Shown: piece after piece, positions 23,801 through 32,879 of the stretch
Layout: each line of letters opens with the position of its first letter
Numbering within the stretch: the first letter of the stretch is position 1
Assembly: GCA_001179505.1 (NCBI GenBank)
Contig: CDMY01000929.1
Location: 175,842 to 239,841, forward strand
Origin: Vitrella brassicaformis
Lineage: Eukaryota > Sar > Vitrellaceae
DNA length: 64,000 nucleotides
Direction: 5' to 3'
Position numbers and translations under genes: made by a program
The notes under the pieces: model-generated
The model's input: the letters and a program-made list of their open reading frames with translations, nothing else
Told to the model about the DNA's origin: nothing
The model's database searches: none

Positions 23801-23967
23801 CACAGATAAATACACACCGAGAGCAAAGCCGCGCATGTGTGTGTGTACTTGACGATACAATCAATGCATTGATTGTGGGCGGTTTGCTCACTCTTGGCCC
23901 AGTCCCGGTCCGCTATCAGCGCCTCGATGTCCTCAATCAAAGCCCTGTAACTCGAGTACTGGGCCAT
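20764..23967 (-). CDS. coiled-coil protein with tandemly duplicated exons
   Basis: ATG 23967 gives MAQYSSYRALIEDIEALIAD. Short exons follow: SSRDLRQEHIREITG, EKKELKERLTSQEEEAADF with FRAKCEAYQQNVSR, ARERLATVTRENSGLRN, ELERCKEPAVAQLKK, MAAMRARHEWEKAELTNTI, then ALPITVSVSHCHGVTIN and three copies of a 30-codon exon (FNMATTSPPDAPHVTWPSVS and onward). Later exons return to coiled coil: DQQAQAELERTRSDNAELAT and EELAGVRAQCEKFRAKAEVY. The end is Pro/His-rich, stop at 20764-20766. Heptad-rich helices with the repeated 'FRAKCEAYQ'/'FRAKAEVYQ' element suggest a structural, perhaps cytoskeletal, protein. Exons between 21470 and 21870 are uncertain; the phase after the third repeat exon does not resolve cleanly. 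Confidence 0.6.
21745..21862 (-). repeat. diverged third copy of part of the 226-bp repeat
   Basis: About 118 bp resembling 20713-20810, with substitutions and a small insertion. On the minus strand both read as a similar peptide (MIERGEERxRGRDRE). It lies inside the coiled-coil gene and is older than the two identical copies. Confidence 0.6.
22021..22612 (-). repeat. 185-bp tandem repeat, three full units plus a 37-bp partial
   Basis: Units start at 22021, 22206, 22391 and 22576, spaced exactly 185 bp and nearly identical. Each full unit contains an acceptor (ATCAATCAG), a 90-nt phase-0 exon and a donor (GTATGTAAGC). The fourth unit keeps only the last 37 bp of exon and its donor, attached to a different exon start. 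Because 90 is divisible by 3 and both ends are phase 0, each added unit lengthens the protein by 30 residues without shifting the frame. Confidence 0.9.
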
Positions 23968-24170
23968 GGCTGGACCATAGCATTCACAGCGAATGAATAC
24001 GCAGACAGAACACGGGAAATGAAGGCGGCGATGCTCTTCATTGATGAGCATGCGTTCGTTGTTCCTCCCTTTCCAGGCCCTCTCTCTCTGTCCCTTCCTC
24101 GGATTCTCTCCTCACCCCTCTCAATCATCTGCACCTTCACATGGTGGTCTAGAGTCGACAAAGTGCACAG
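23945..24170 (-). repeat. 226-bp repeat, copy at the promoter and start codon of the coiled-coil gene
   Basis: Identical by eye to 20588-20813. It covers the first eight codons plus about 203 bp upstream, so it is the likely source copy. The minus strand reads a long open stretch (VQMIERGEERIRGRDRERGP), probably untranslated. Confidence 0.85.
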
Positions 24171-24667
24171 CCGAAGTGAGCTCAGGCAGGAGACGGGAGT
24201 CCCGACTGCTGCTGCTGCTGCCGCTGACATTTTTGGAAGCAGCCTTTTCGTTCTGCTCTCTGGGGTTTGTCTTTGACGCCGACTTTCCATATGGGTGCAC
24301 CTACAGCCAAAGTTGGCTGAGGGAGGGGGCAGGAGGTGGGATGTGGGAGGTCGAGGGAGGGCGGATACAAAGAACAACAGGTGAAGGGAGTCACAAAGGG
24401 AGGAGATGCGGAGAAAAACAGCGCGAGCTGTGGCAAATCTGCTCAAAAAGGATCACTGAATATGAATCACGGCGTCTCTGTCTCCCGGCGAGAATTCTCG
24501 ACAAGCATCCGAATTCGCTCGGAAAAGGCACTGAGCGATTGACCACAGGTGGCTCTGTGCCTGTCATGCCGTCCGAAGCCAGCCATCAGTTGAAAATGAA
24601 GACGATTTGGCGAAACACTTTGGCAGGAGTCAACATCGAGGGTGATGTGCCGCTCCATCGTCAGTAG
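24044..24667 (+). CDS. doubtful + strand ORF between two minus-strand genes
   Basis: An open frame of 207 codons starting inside the 226-bp repeat and ending TAG/TGA-free until 24665-24667. Composition is mixed: a hydrophobic stretch (LLLLLPLTFLEAAFSFCSLG) in the first third, then a charged region (RTTGEGSHKGRRCGEKQREL). No domain is recognised. It is listed because a + gene here would make the strand alternation of the whole window perfect. It may well be a chance ORF. Confidence 0.2.
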   Translation: MSMRSLFLPFQALSLCPFLGFSPHPSQSSAPSHGGLESTKCTAEVSSGRRRESRLLLLLPLTFLEAAFSFCSLGFVFDADFPYGCTYSQSWLREGAGGGMWEVEGGRIQRTTGEGSHKGRRCGEKQRELWQICSKRITEYESRRLCLPARILDKHPNSLGKGTERLTTGGSVPVMPSEASHQLKMKTIWRNTLAGVNIEGDVPLHRQ

Positions 24668-24825
24668 TACAGATCAGCACACCAGACAAAAAGGGCATGC
24701 ACAGATGGATATCAATGACACACTCAGTGGCACGTATATAGAATACACTTGCATTAGGCACAGGAAAACGCTTCTGTGTTGCCTTGAGGTACTCGATCAT
24801 TCACACTCTCTCTCTCTCTCTCTCA

Positions 24826-27517
24826 TTACCAGAGGATGCCCCTGTTGCCTCCCCTGCGTCCGCCTCCGCCACGGCCGCCACCACGACCACCACACTGACA
24901 CACACAATAGACAGATGTGCACGAAGGCAGCCATGTGTATTGTAGGTACACAGCAGAGAAGGCGCGTGTACGCCACTCACCCGGTTGTACCCTCCACGCC
25001 TGCTTGGCCTGCTGCTGCTATTTCGGCTGCTCAACTGAGGGGGGGGTGGCCTTCGGGCTTGTAGGACGGCCGACGAGAGGACGCCCACACTTGCTGCGTC
25101 GGATGGATGAGTGAACGAATACACACAGTGCAGACGGACGGATAAACGTCTGTTGGGCGTGAGAGAGCACTTGTATGGTCGGTCGGTACATACCAGTGTG
25201 TCCCAGCTTCTGATTGTGGGCGAGGTGAAGGCGAGATAGAGAGCCGTCCTGAGGTTGTTCCACACCCTGACACATATACAGGTGTGGTGGGGGTGGGGCT
25301 GGGAGGGCGTGTGGGTGTCTCGCTTACTTGGGGGGTTCTTTGAGCAGTGCTTTCTGGCTGATGAAGTCATTCACCACCTGGGCGAACTTGTCGCACACAG
25401 CCTGCACACACACAAGAATGAATGCGCATATGGATGGATGCACGTGTGCATATTTGTCTTCGTGGTGGTAGTGGTGGTTGCCTGCAGCATGTCGTGTGGC
25501 CAGTGGGTCATGATGAAAAAGACCTACAGACAGACAGACAGTAAAAAACATCCTCACCCACGCAGCACGTGGACACGTGTGTGATGCGTACCTGCGTGCA
25601 GTTGCCCTGCTTCATGGCGGCCTTCCACGCCCAAACGAGATCGCCCTTGTGGCCCAGCAAATCTGCAAAGTCAATGCAGACAGCCAACCAGATGTGACAG
25701 AAGTGTTTGTGCGTACAGTGGCCCCTCTGTCTTGCGCTGTTCGTCGAGCACGGGAGTCTCCTCGACGTAGATGCTCACCAGGTCCACAGCAGAGTGGCGC
25801 GAATTGTCCACAGTGAGGGCGCCCATCTGACGAATGCATGTTCACAGAGGGACTCGTGGATGCGTCCGGGGTCTGTGTGTTGCGTTCTCTGCGTACGTTC
25901 ACATATTTGGCGATGTGTAGATCGCGCAAGAAGCGAATGAATGAGCTGTCGAAGTCGCACCGGGGGTCGTCCTCTGCGCACAGATGAGTAGAGCACACCC
26001 AGGTACGGATACACACATCCGTCCATCCCATCCCATCCACGACTGTGTGTGTGATGTGCGCACTTGGATGTTTGGAGGTCTGGAGGTCACTCGCCTCCAG
26101 CTTGCGGCAGTGGTTGGGGGGCCGCTGATACTCACACACGGGTCCACACAGCCTTTTCTGGGTCGCCGTCTGTGTGGTGTGTATTTGTTTGCTCTGTGGA
26201 TGTGTGTATGGCCACTCACATGGTACAGGTGTTTGCTGAGGTCCCTGTACTTCTCGCGAAGCCGCGGTACTGAAATACACACGCGGCCCGTCTGGTTGGT
26301 TGTATTTGTGTGCCAGTGAGCTCACCGTTCGACAGCAGCCGCCACTCGCTGCACTTGTCCGTCAAGATGTCATCCACCTGCAGACACACACACGGGTGCA
26401 GCAGTGCATGCGTATCGCGTCGCAATGGTGTGTCTGACCTGATATGCCCAGGCAGCGGCACCCTGATGCCTGATGAACTGACCAGACCAACAACAGGCGA
26501 GCACGTCTAATACTGGTTGGTGATGCATCATGTGCCCACACACGGACGTACGTCTTCGTATGTCCCGGCACCATTCAGGAAGGTCTCGAGGAGTCGATCC
26601 CCCTGCACACACACACACAGACACACACAATCGTTGACGTCCATGGATGGTGTGTGTGAAGGCACAGTAGCGCACCTGTTCCTCCTCATGTTGATGGGGT
26701 CCGCGGGGCGAGCCGGCGTTGTCTGCACGTGCAAGTGAGCGTGTGGAAGCGCGCTTCCATCAACACGTGTGTGTGTGAGGGGGCGGGGGAGCACCGTGCG
26801 GCGAGTCCATCGCGGCGGTTGCGGCAGTGTGGGGGTGCGGCATCACCTCCACATTGCTCTAGTTGTAGTTGTATGACTGGTGAGAAGGCGCTGCATCACG
26901 TTACGCAGCAATCGACCGATAAAGGGTAGGAACGTGTGTATCGGTGTGTCTGTCTGGAGTAAACGTACAGAATCTCTGTCCTGTGTAGTCTCCTGCCGAG
27001 ATGGGACTCCCTCCGTCACTGCCAAAGTTGCCGCGGCCGTCATGGCGCTGAGGGCTCTCACCTGCACACACTCACACACAGGTTGATTAATCCACGGTAG
27101 CCACCAACACCAATGCGTGTGAGGAGGTACCTCGATCGTATTGGTGTGAGTAATCGGGTGGCGGATATGAAGGCTCTCGGCGCCGCCACTGCTGCAGCTG
27201 TTCCAGCTGTTGTCGCTGCCACTCCTGCTCGTGGACGGGAGGCACCAAAGGGAAGTCATCGGGATGACAAACGCCTCTGACACAGACAGACAGACAGACA
27301 GACACGCGCATGCACATCGATGAATGCATCTCCGCGTGTCTGTGTGCGGTCGTGTTGCTCACTCGTTGATGAGGTATCGCTGCAGGATTTCGATGCGCCT
27401 CTCCTCCTCAACCAGACACGCCCTGTCCACCAGCACATGGACCCGTGTGGATCAGCAGATGCATCATCCTTCTGCTGATGCATCCACTTACCTGATCTGT
27501 TCTGTGGTGAGCTGCAT
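24826..27517 (-). CDS. paralog A2 of the RGG-tailed protein, with a frameshift in a G8 run
   Basis: Same architecture as A1 on the opposite strand. It starts at 27517 (MQLTTEQIR, then intron) and runs through FPLVPPVHEQEWQRQQLE, VDDILTDKCSEWRLLSNG, FDSSFIRFLRDLHIAKYVNV, LTVDNSRHSAVDLVSIYVEE, VWAWKAAMKQGNCTQ, VFFIMTHWPHDML, VCDKFAQVVNDFISQKALL and LAFTSPTIRSWDTL, ending in a Gly/Arg tail (GGRRGGNRGILW) before TAA 24826-24828. The exon QVWASSRRPSYKPEGHPP loses its frame at a run of eight G (25039-25046) and stops at once. A one-base change there restores a frame ending SRRGGYNR, as in A1. This is either a homopolymer error or early decay. One small A1 exon (GDYDRRDSYR) is absent. Confidence 0.7.
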
Positions 27518-27807
27518 GCAACAAACACACGCAGACAGACACGGAGTGTGATTCACTTGCATCTCCGTCCGTGTGTTTCGATGTGGGCGTGCACACCTGG
27601 CTGTCGTCGATTCCGTAGAGCAACACCATCCCAGCTGATCTGCGAGATCTGGCAGACTGCGAGCTCAAACTTGGTGGTCACTCCAATTTTGACTGCAAGA
27701 GTCAAAGGAGCGAAGAGAATGTAGCATGGCGACGACAGAGGCGTGCAGAGCCCGTTGAAACCAGAAAACAGCACTCCGATTCATAGCTTTCGCTGTTTCG
27801 GTGCACG
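27518..27807. promoter_or_regulatory. divergent promoter interval, A2 / B1
   Basis: 290 bp between the start codons of A2 (minus) and B1 (plus). It contains TGCGAGCT at 27658-27665, the recurrent motif of divergent intervals in this window. Confidence 0.5.
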
Positions 27808-29772
27808 ATGGCTGCCAGTGCCGCCGCCCAGGTGAGAGAAGAGGGAGCTGGAGGCCAAGCAAATCCCTACATCATGACGTGAACTATTTGTGCTGTCTGT
27901 GTGGTTTGTCGTCCGGCCTGGTGCAGATGAGCGCAGTGATTCAGGCGCAGCTGCTGCCTCAGGTACAAGGCTATCGGCTGAAGCAGGCTCAGGTAGCCAG
28001 CTAACCAACACACATACCAACTCGTCCATTCCATGCGGTGCATCCAAAGCTCATCGGCTGCTTGTGTGTGTGGTGTGCAGGTCAACAGCTGCATTGATCA
28101 ACTCCTGCAGATGGACACCGCAGCTTCGATGGCACCACTGGTGCGGCAGGCTGCCAAACAGCACACTGACAACCGGAGCACAAAGGCCTCTGTGTCATGT
28201 TGCTCTCGTCTTGGTGAGTTATTCGTCAGATGGTGGATAAGGTGAGTCGTCAATTTGCTGCTGCGTCCGAGCTGCTGGCCGAGTTGACAGACACCATCAA
28301 CTCGACCATCGCACTGACAAGACATCGCCGCACACAGGTGAGTGGGGGAGTGACCACAGGCAGGCACAAGCACAAGACCCACACTGATGTAGTGCGCACG
28401 TCGCATGTGCTGTGTGTGTGCATGTCTTTCTGTTTGCAATCAGGCGCGACGGTGGCACCTGACTGACATCCCTGCCAACCCCATGAGCATCATCCTGGCA
28501 CTGTCTGACCTCATCACGATCGCCCACCTCAAGTCGGCAGCCCGACCCATCAGAAATGCCCTCCGACCGATCGTCCGCCGCCTTCGGCTGCCGAAGGCCA
28601 TCAAGCGGGTGGGGGTGAGCGGTGTGGTGTAGTTCGACGATCAGCTGAGCCACAGCGATGTGGTGAAGGCCATGTGGGTGGTTGAGGAGGGGGGCGAGGG
28701 CGGCTGGGGGGAGGTGGGCGGCACGCTCAGACTCGCTGAGCATTGCGGCTCTTGTCAGCTGCCGGTCACAGTGGGTGCTTCTGACCTGCAGACACACGCC
28801 ACCAAAGGCGGTAAGCACGACACACAGAAGAGGCAATGGGTGAGCTGCTGGATGGGTGTTTGGGTGCAGGATTTCTTGGCGCTGTTCCGTGTGTTTGCGC
28901 AGTGGATGCTCGTCGGCCGCTATGTGGCCTTCCGCCGCCCCACCGGCCAGCAGGACGGCACACTAGAGCTGTTCCGCCACACCAATGAGATCCGCGTCAT
29001 CCGCAGCGAGCCCACCTTCACCATCGCCATCAACCCGCCCCTCCCCCTCCCCACCGGCCGCCCCGTCCATCCCTTCTCACAGCACCCCTTCACCCACCAC
29101 GCCAAGCCACACGACCCGCCAGTCCGCAGCCGCATTGTGTGGCATGCTGGTGTGGGCTGGGGGACGGTCGGTGCCAACGACGGGCCTCTTTACGCATCAG
29201 CGAGCTCCATGCTGAAGGGGCTGCTGCTGAGTCACCGGCTGCTGGCTGTGGGCGGCTTCACCGACTCGCCAGCAGTGGTGGTGGACCGGTCAGTGGAAGG
29301 AAGGCGCGCAGTGAGAGGGCGAATGGCTATGTGGTGCGTCATTGATGTGTGTGTCAGGCGTGTGCGTGGTGGCCACCTCGACCGCATCATGACCCAATCG
29401 CTGCACAGGCCCCTCGACGAGTGCTCACTCGTACTGGCGTTCGAATGGGCCAATGGGGTGTGTGGGCACTCGCACGTGCTGACGTCATCCAACGACCCAT
29501 TCATCGCATGGATTCTCTTTCGTATCCAGCCGGGCGACCACCGAAACGGTACGCATACACATTGACAACACATCCATGCTGTCGTGTCGTTTGATCATCC
29601 GCTCTGCTGTTGTCTTTGTGCAGTGCGCGTCATCATCAGTACCAGCGAGGCTGCAGCAACAGGTGTTGCCCATGACGCCCCCTTCGCCCAGCGGTTCCCC
29701 CTGACGGCCGCCAGGGTGCGTCCGGCCCTCGACCCCATCGCGGCCATCGTGCTCGACGGCCAGGCGCCTTAG
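27808..29772 (+). CDS. paralog B1: unrecognised protein, frame disrupted
   Basis: Starts MAASAAAQ then intron. Exons follow: VIQAQLLPQVQGYRLKQAQ, CIDQLLQMDTAASMAPL, SRQFAAASELLAELTDTINS, RWHLTDIPANPMSIILALSD and on to LRLPKAIKRVG. An in-frame TAG (28630-28632) sits where B2 has a lysine codon (GVVKFD). At about 28803 B1 has one extra A relative to B2, so splicing the 59-bp intron 28811-28869 shifts the frame, while leaving it in keeps the frame open. The long conserved exon follows (FLALFRVFAQWMLVGRYVAF, RPVHPFSQHPFTHHAKPHD, RSRIVWHAGVGWGTV, VGGFTDSPAVVVDR), then NDPFIAWILFRIQPGD and TGVAHDAPFAQRFPLTAARV to TAG 29770-29772. No family is recognised. It may be a young pseudogene. Confidence 0.6.
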
Positions 29773-30524
29773 GTACAGGGTGGGAACCACCCAGATGATG
29801 CACACCGTACCTGGTGATACGGATTGTGTGGGTATTGGGGTGTGTTCTGCAGGCTGACTGGCGTCAAGGAACGCCACAGAAGTAGCTGACTGACTGACTG
29901 ACTGACTGTCGGGCGGGCGGGCGGGCAGTAGGGCGGGCTGCGTGTCTGGTGGTGTGTGCATCTCATATCTGCTGTTGCATGAGGGACTCATCCGGGGACG
30001 TCTAGTGTGCGGACAGACAGACAGGTGCGGAGCGGTGCGTGAGCAGATTCTGGTGCGATGAATGATGCATGTGTCTAGAATGTGGTTCGCGCATGGCATG
30101 GCACATCCCACCCGTCACAAAGTCGTCTTTCTGTCTGACAAGCCAGGCCATAAACTACATCCCCTCCCCCTTTCCTCTCCCCAACTACCACAGCCATCTG
30201 AAAGCTTCGTCGATGGTGGATAGATCTACATTGGGTATTTCCATGACCTTTGTCCATCCATGAGATTCAACACATGCATGTATGATACGTCCACAAGCGC
30301 AATGGAGACACACACGTAAGGTCCAGCACCACCCACGCGAGTGCCACAAGGTCCCGGTGAGCCAGCTACTTGGCTCCTTCCTTCAACGTATCCAACCACC
30401 AAGCCACCCTACATAATGCACACCAACACACGCCACATCACACACACACAGGCAGACACATCAGGTCTCAGCGTCGTCATAGTGTGCGGCTCTGACCTTG
30501 GTGTGTCGATCGATGGTCGTGAGT
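29773..30524. other. spacer between the tail-to-tail B1/B2 paralogs
   Basis: Contains a CTGA tandem run (about 29886-29908), a GGGC run and no convincing exon. It is the centre of the B1/B2 inverted duplication. Confidence 0.4.
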
Positions 30525-32678
30525 CTATGGTGCCTCCCCGTCCAACACGATGGGGCCGATGGGGCCGAAGGCGAGACGCACCTTGGCGGCCGTCAGAGGA
30601 AACCGATGCGCGAAGGGCGCATCGTGGGCCATACCTGCTGCTGGGGCCTCGGTGGTACGAATGTGGACGCTCACTGCATGTGGACACGAGAAGATGATGA
30701 GACAAAACGACAGCATGGTCATCTGTTGTGGGGTTGTGCCGGTCCCTCACGTATGCGTACCGTTCTGACTGTCCCCGGGGGGCGTAAGAAAGGTGATCCA
30801 TGCGATGAACGGATCATCGGACGTCGTCAGCACATGCAGCTGCGCACAGGCCCCATTGACCAGCTCAAGTGCCATCACGTCCGGGCACTCGGCGAGGGGC
30901 GTATGTGGCGATTGGGTGATGATGCTGTTCAGGTGGCCACCACGCGCACCCCTGACACACACATCAATGACGCACCACATAGCCATTCGCCCTCTCACTG
31001 CGCGCCGTCCATCGACTCACCGGTCCACCACCACTGCTGGCGAGTCGGTGAAGCCGCTCACAGCCATCAGCCGGTGAGCCAGCATCAGCTTCTTCATCAG
31101 GGAGCTCGCCGATGCGACAACGGCCCCGTAGCTGACGCCACATGTCGCCCAGCCCACACCAGTATGCCACACAATGCGGCTGCGGACTGGCGGGTCGTGT
31201 GGCTTGGCGTGGTGGGTGAAGGGGTGCTGTGAGAAGGGATGGATGGGGCGGCTGGTGGGGAGGGGGAGGGGCGGGTTGAGGGTGAGGGTGAAGTTGGGCT
31301 CGTTGCGGATGATGCGGATCTCATTGTTGTGGCAGAACATCTCGAGATTGCCGTCTTGCTGGCCGCCGGAGAGCTGGAAGGCCACATGGCGGCCGACGAG
31401 CATCCACTGCGCACAGAAACGGGGCAGCGCCAAGAAATCCTGCAGCCAACACACACACCCAGCAGCTCGCCCATTGCCTCTTCTGTGTGTCGTGCTGACC
31501 GCCTTGGTGGCGTGTGTCTGCAGGTCCGCAGCACCCACAGTGACCGGCAGCTGGCAATTGCCCCACTGCTCGGCGAGTCTGAGGGTGTCGCCCACCTCCC
31601 CCTAGCCGCCCTCGCCCCCCTCCTTCAACACCCACATGGCCTTCATCACATCGCTGTGGCTCAGCTGGGCGTCGAACTTCACCACACCGCTCAGCCCCGC
31701 CCGCTTGATGGCCTTCGGCAGCCGAAGGTGGCGGGCGATGGACCGCACAGCATCTCTGATGGGTCGGGCTGTCGACTTGAAGCTGCCGACGGTGGTGACG
31801 TCAGATGCTGCGATGACGGTGCCCAGGAGCTCGGCGGGGATGTTCTAGAGATGCAACAGTGGGGCCTGATGACACACAGGCAGACAGACACACACGGAGG
31901 GAAGCGGTGCACATGGCGAAGTCCGTCCGTTTGTGTGTGTGGGGTCACACACCTGTGCGTGACTGCCGGTCGTGTTGTTCTGTGTGGCCTCTTCGGTAGT
32001 GTCCTCACCTGACAAACAACCACCCACACACACAGAGAGAGAGAAGGCCGTGTGTCGCAGGTGTGTGTTCCATCTTGCTTGACGTTGTGTGTGTGCAGGC
32101 TCACCCTCATGTGCTGTCTGTGCGATGGTGGTCTCGATGATGTGTGCCAGCTGGGCCAGGTGGTCCGACGCCGCCGCAAGCTGACGGTTCACGTCGGTGA
32201 CCATCTGACGAAGAGGCGCCAACAGCCAAGACACGACCCAAATGTGCCGATTGGTGTGCGTCTGTCTGTCTGTCTGTCTGTCTGTCTGCTTTGCCTTCTT
32301 CGCACACCTGTGTTGTCAGCTTAGCGGTGTCCGTCTGTGAGAATCGTCCGATGGAGTTGTTAACCTAGACACACCACAACACAGACAACCAACAGGCAGC
32401 ACAACCAAATGCGCTATGAGCAATGAGTGTCTGAGTGAAGCAGTGAGTGTGTGAGTCGGCTACATGCCCGAGTCTGGTTCATCTTGAGGATGCCGATGAG
32501 TCCGGGAGTGAACTCAGGCTGCGGCAGCAGCTGCTCCCTCAGACGCAACGCAATCATCTGCACCACATCGACCGCAGGACGACACAGACAGCACACAGAC
32601 AGCACAGCACATCCCACGTGATGCATGCCGTCATTCACATGGCTTCTCTCCGCTCACCCGAGTGGTGCTGAGGTCCAT
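30525..32678 (-). CDS. paralog B2: unrecognised protein, one in-frame TAG
   Basis: Starts MDLSTTR at 32678. Exons then run: LREQLLPQPEFTPGLIGILK, VNNSIGRFSQTDTAKLTTQ, DVNRQLAAASDHLAQLAHII, GEDTTEEATQNNTGSHAQ and NIPAELLGTVIAASD to LRLPKAIKRAG and VVKFDAQLSHSDVMKAMWVL. There the frame meets TAG (complement of 31602-31604) where B1 has tryptophan. It resumes with VGDTLRLAEQWGNCQLPVTV, FLALPRFCAQWMLVGRHVAF, RPIHPFSQHPFTHHAKPHD and GMAHDAPFAHRFPLTAAKV to the stop at 30525-30527. After the second exon the donor appears to be GC (CGG|GCATGT), which keeps phase. Conservation with B1 shows both derive from one functional gene; whether either still makes full protein is open. Confidence 0.6.
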
Positions 32679-32879
32679 TGTGAATTAAGATGGATGAATG
32701 GCAAGGCTGTTTTAAGGCCTCAACAGACTCAACACGCCTCACTCGCTGCCGTTCCTCTCCTCTTCCCCTCCTTCCCCTCTCCCTCTCCATCTCGCGAGCT
32801 TGTGATCCGTGGCGAGCCTTTCGTTTGTTCTTGGTTTTCACAAAGATCTATCTCTCCGTCGCCCAGCCCTTCGCCTCCC
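32679..32879. promoter_or_regulatory. divergent promoter interval, B2 / hydrolase
   Basis: 201 bp between start codons. Contains CGCGAGCTT at 32793-32801 and a long CT-rich tract (about 32749-32790) directly upstream of it. Confidence 0.5.

Noticed and set aside
28615-28632. An 18-nt intron (GTGAGC...GTAG) that would remove B1's stop codon
   Set aside because: Far shorter than any well-supported intron here, and the homologous B2 bases are plainly coding (LSGVVK). A nonsense change is simpler.
27808-32678. TAG reassigned to an amino acid
   Set aside because: TAG closes Ran, the helicase and B1 itself at conserved C-termini, so it acts as a normal stop.
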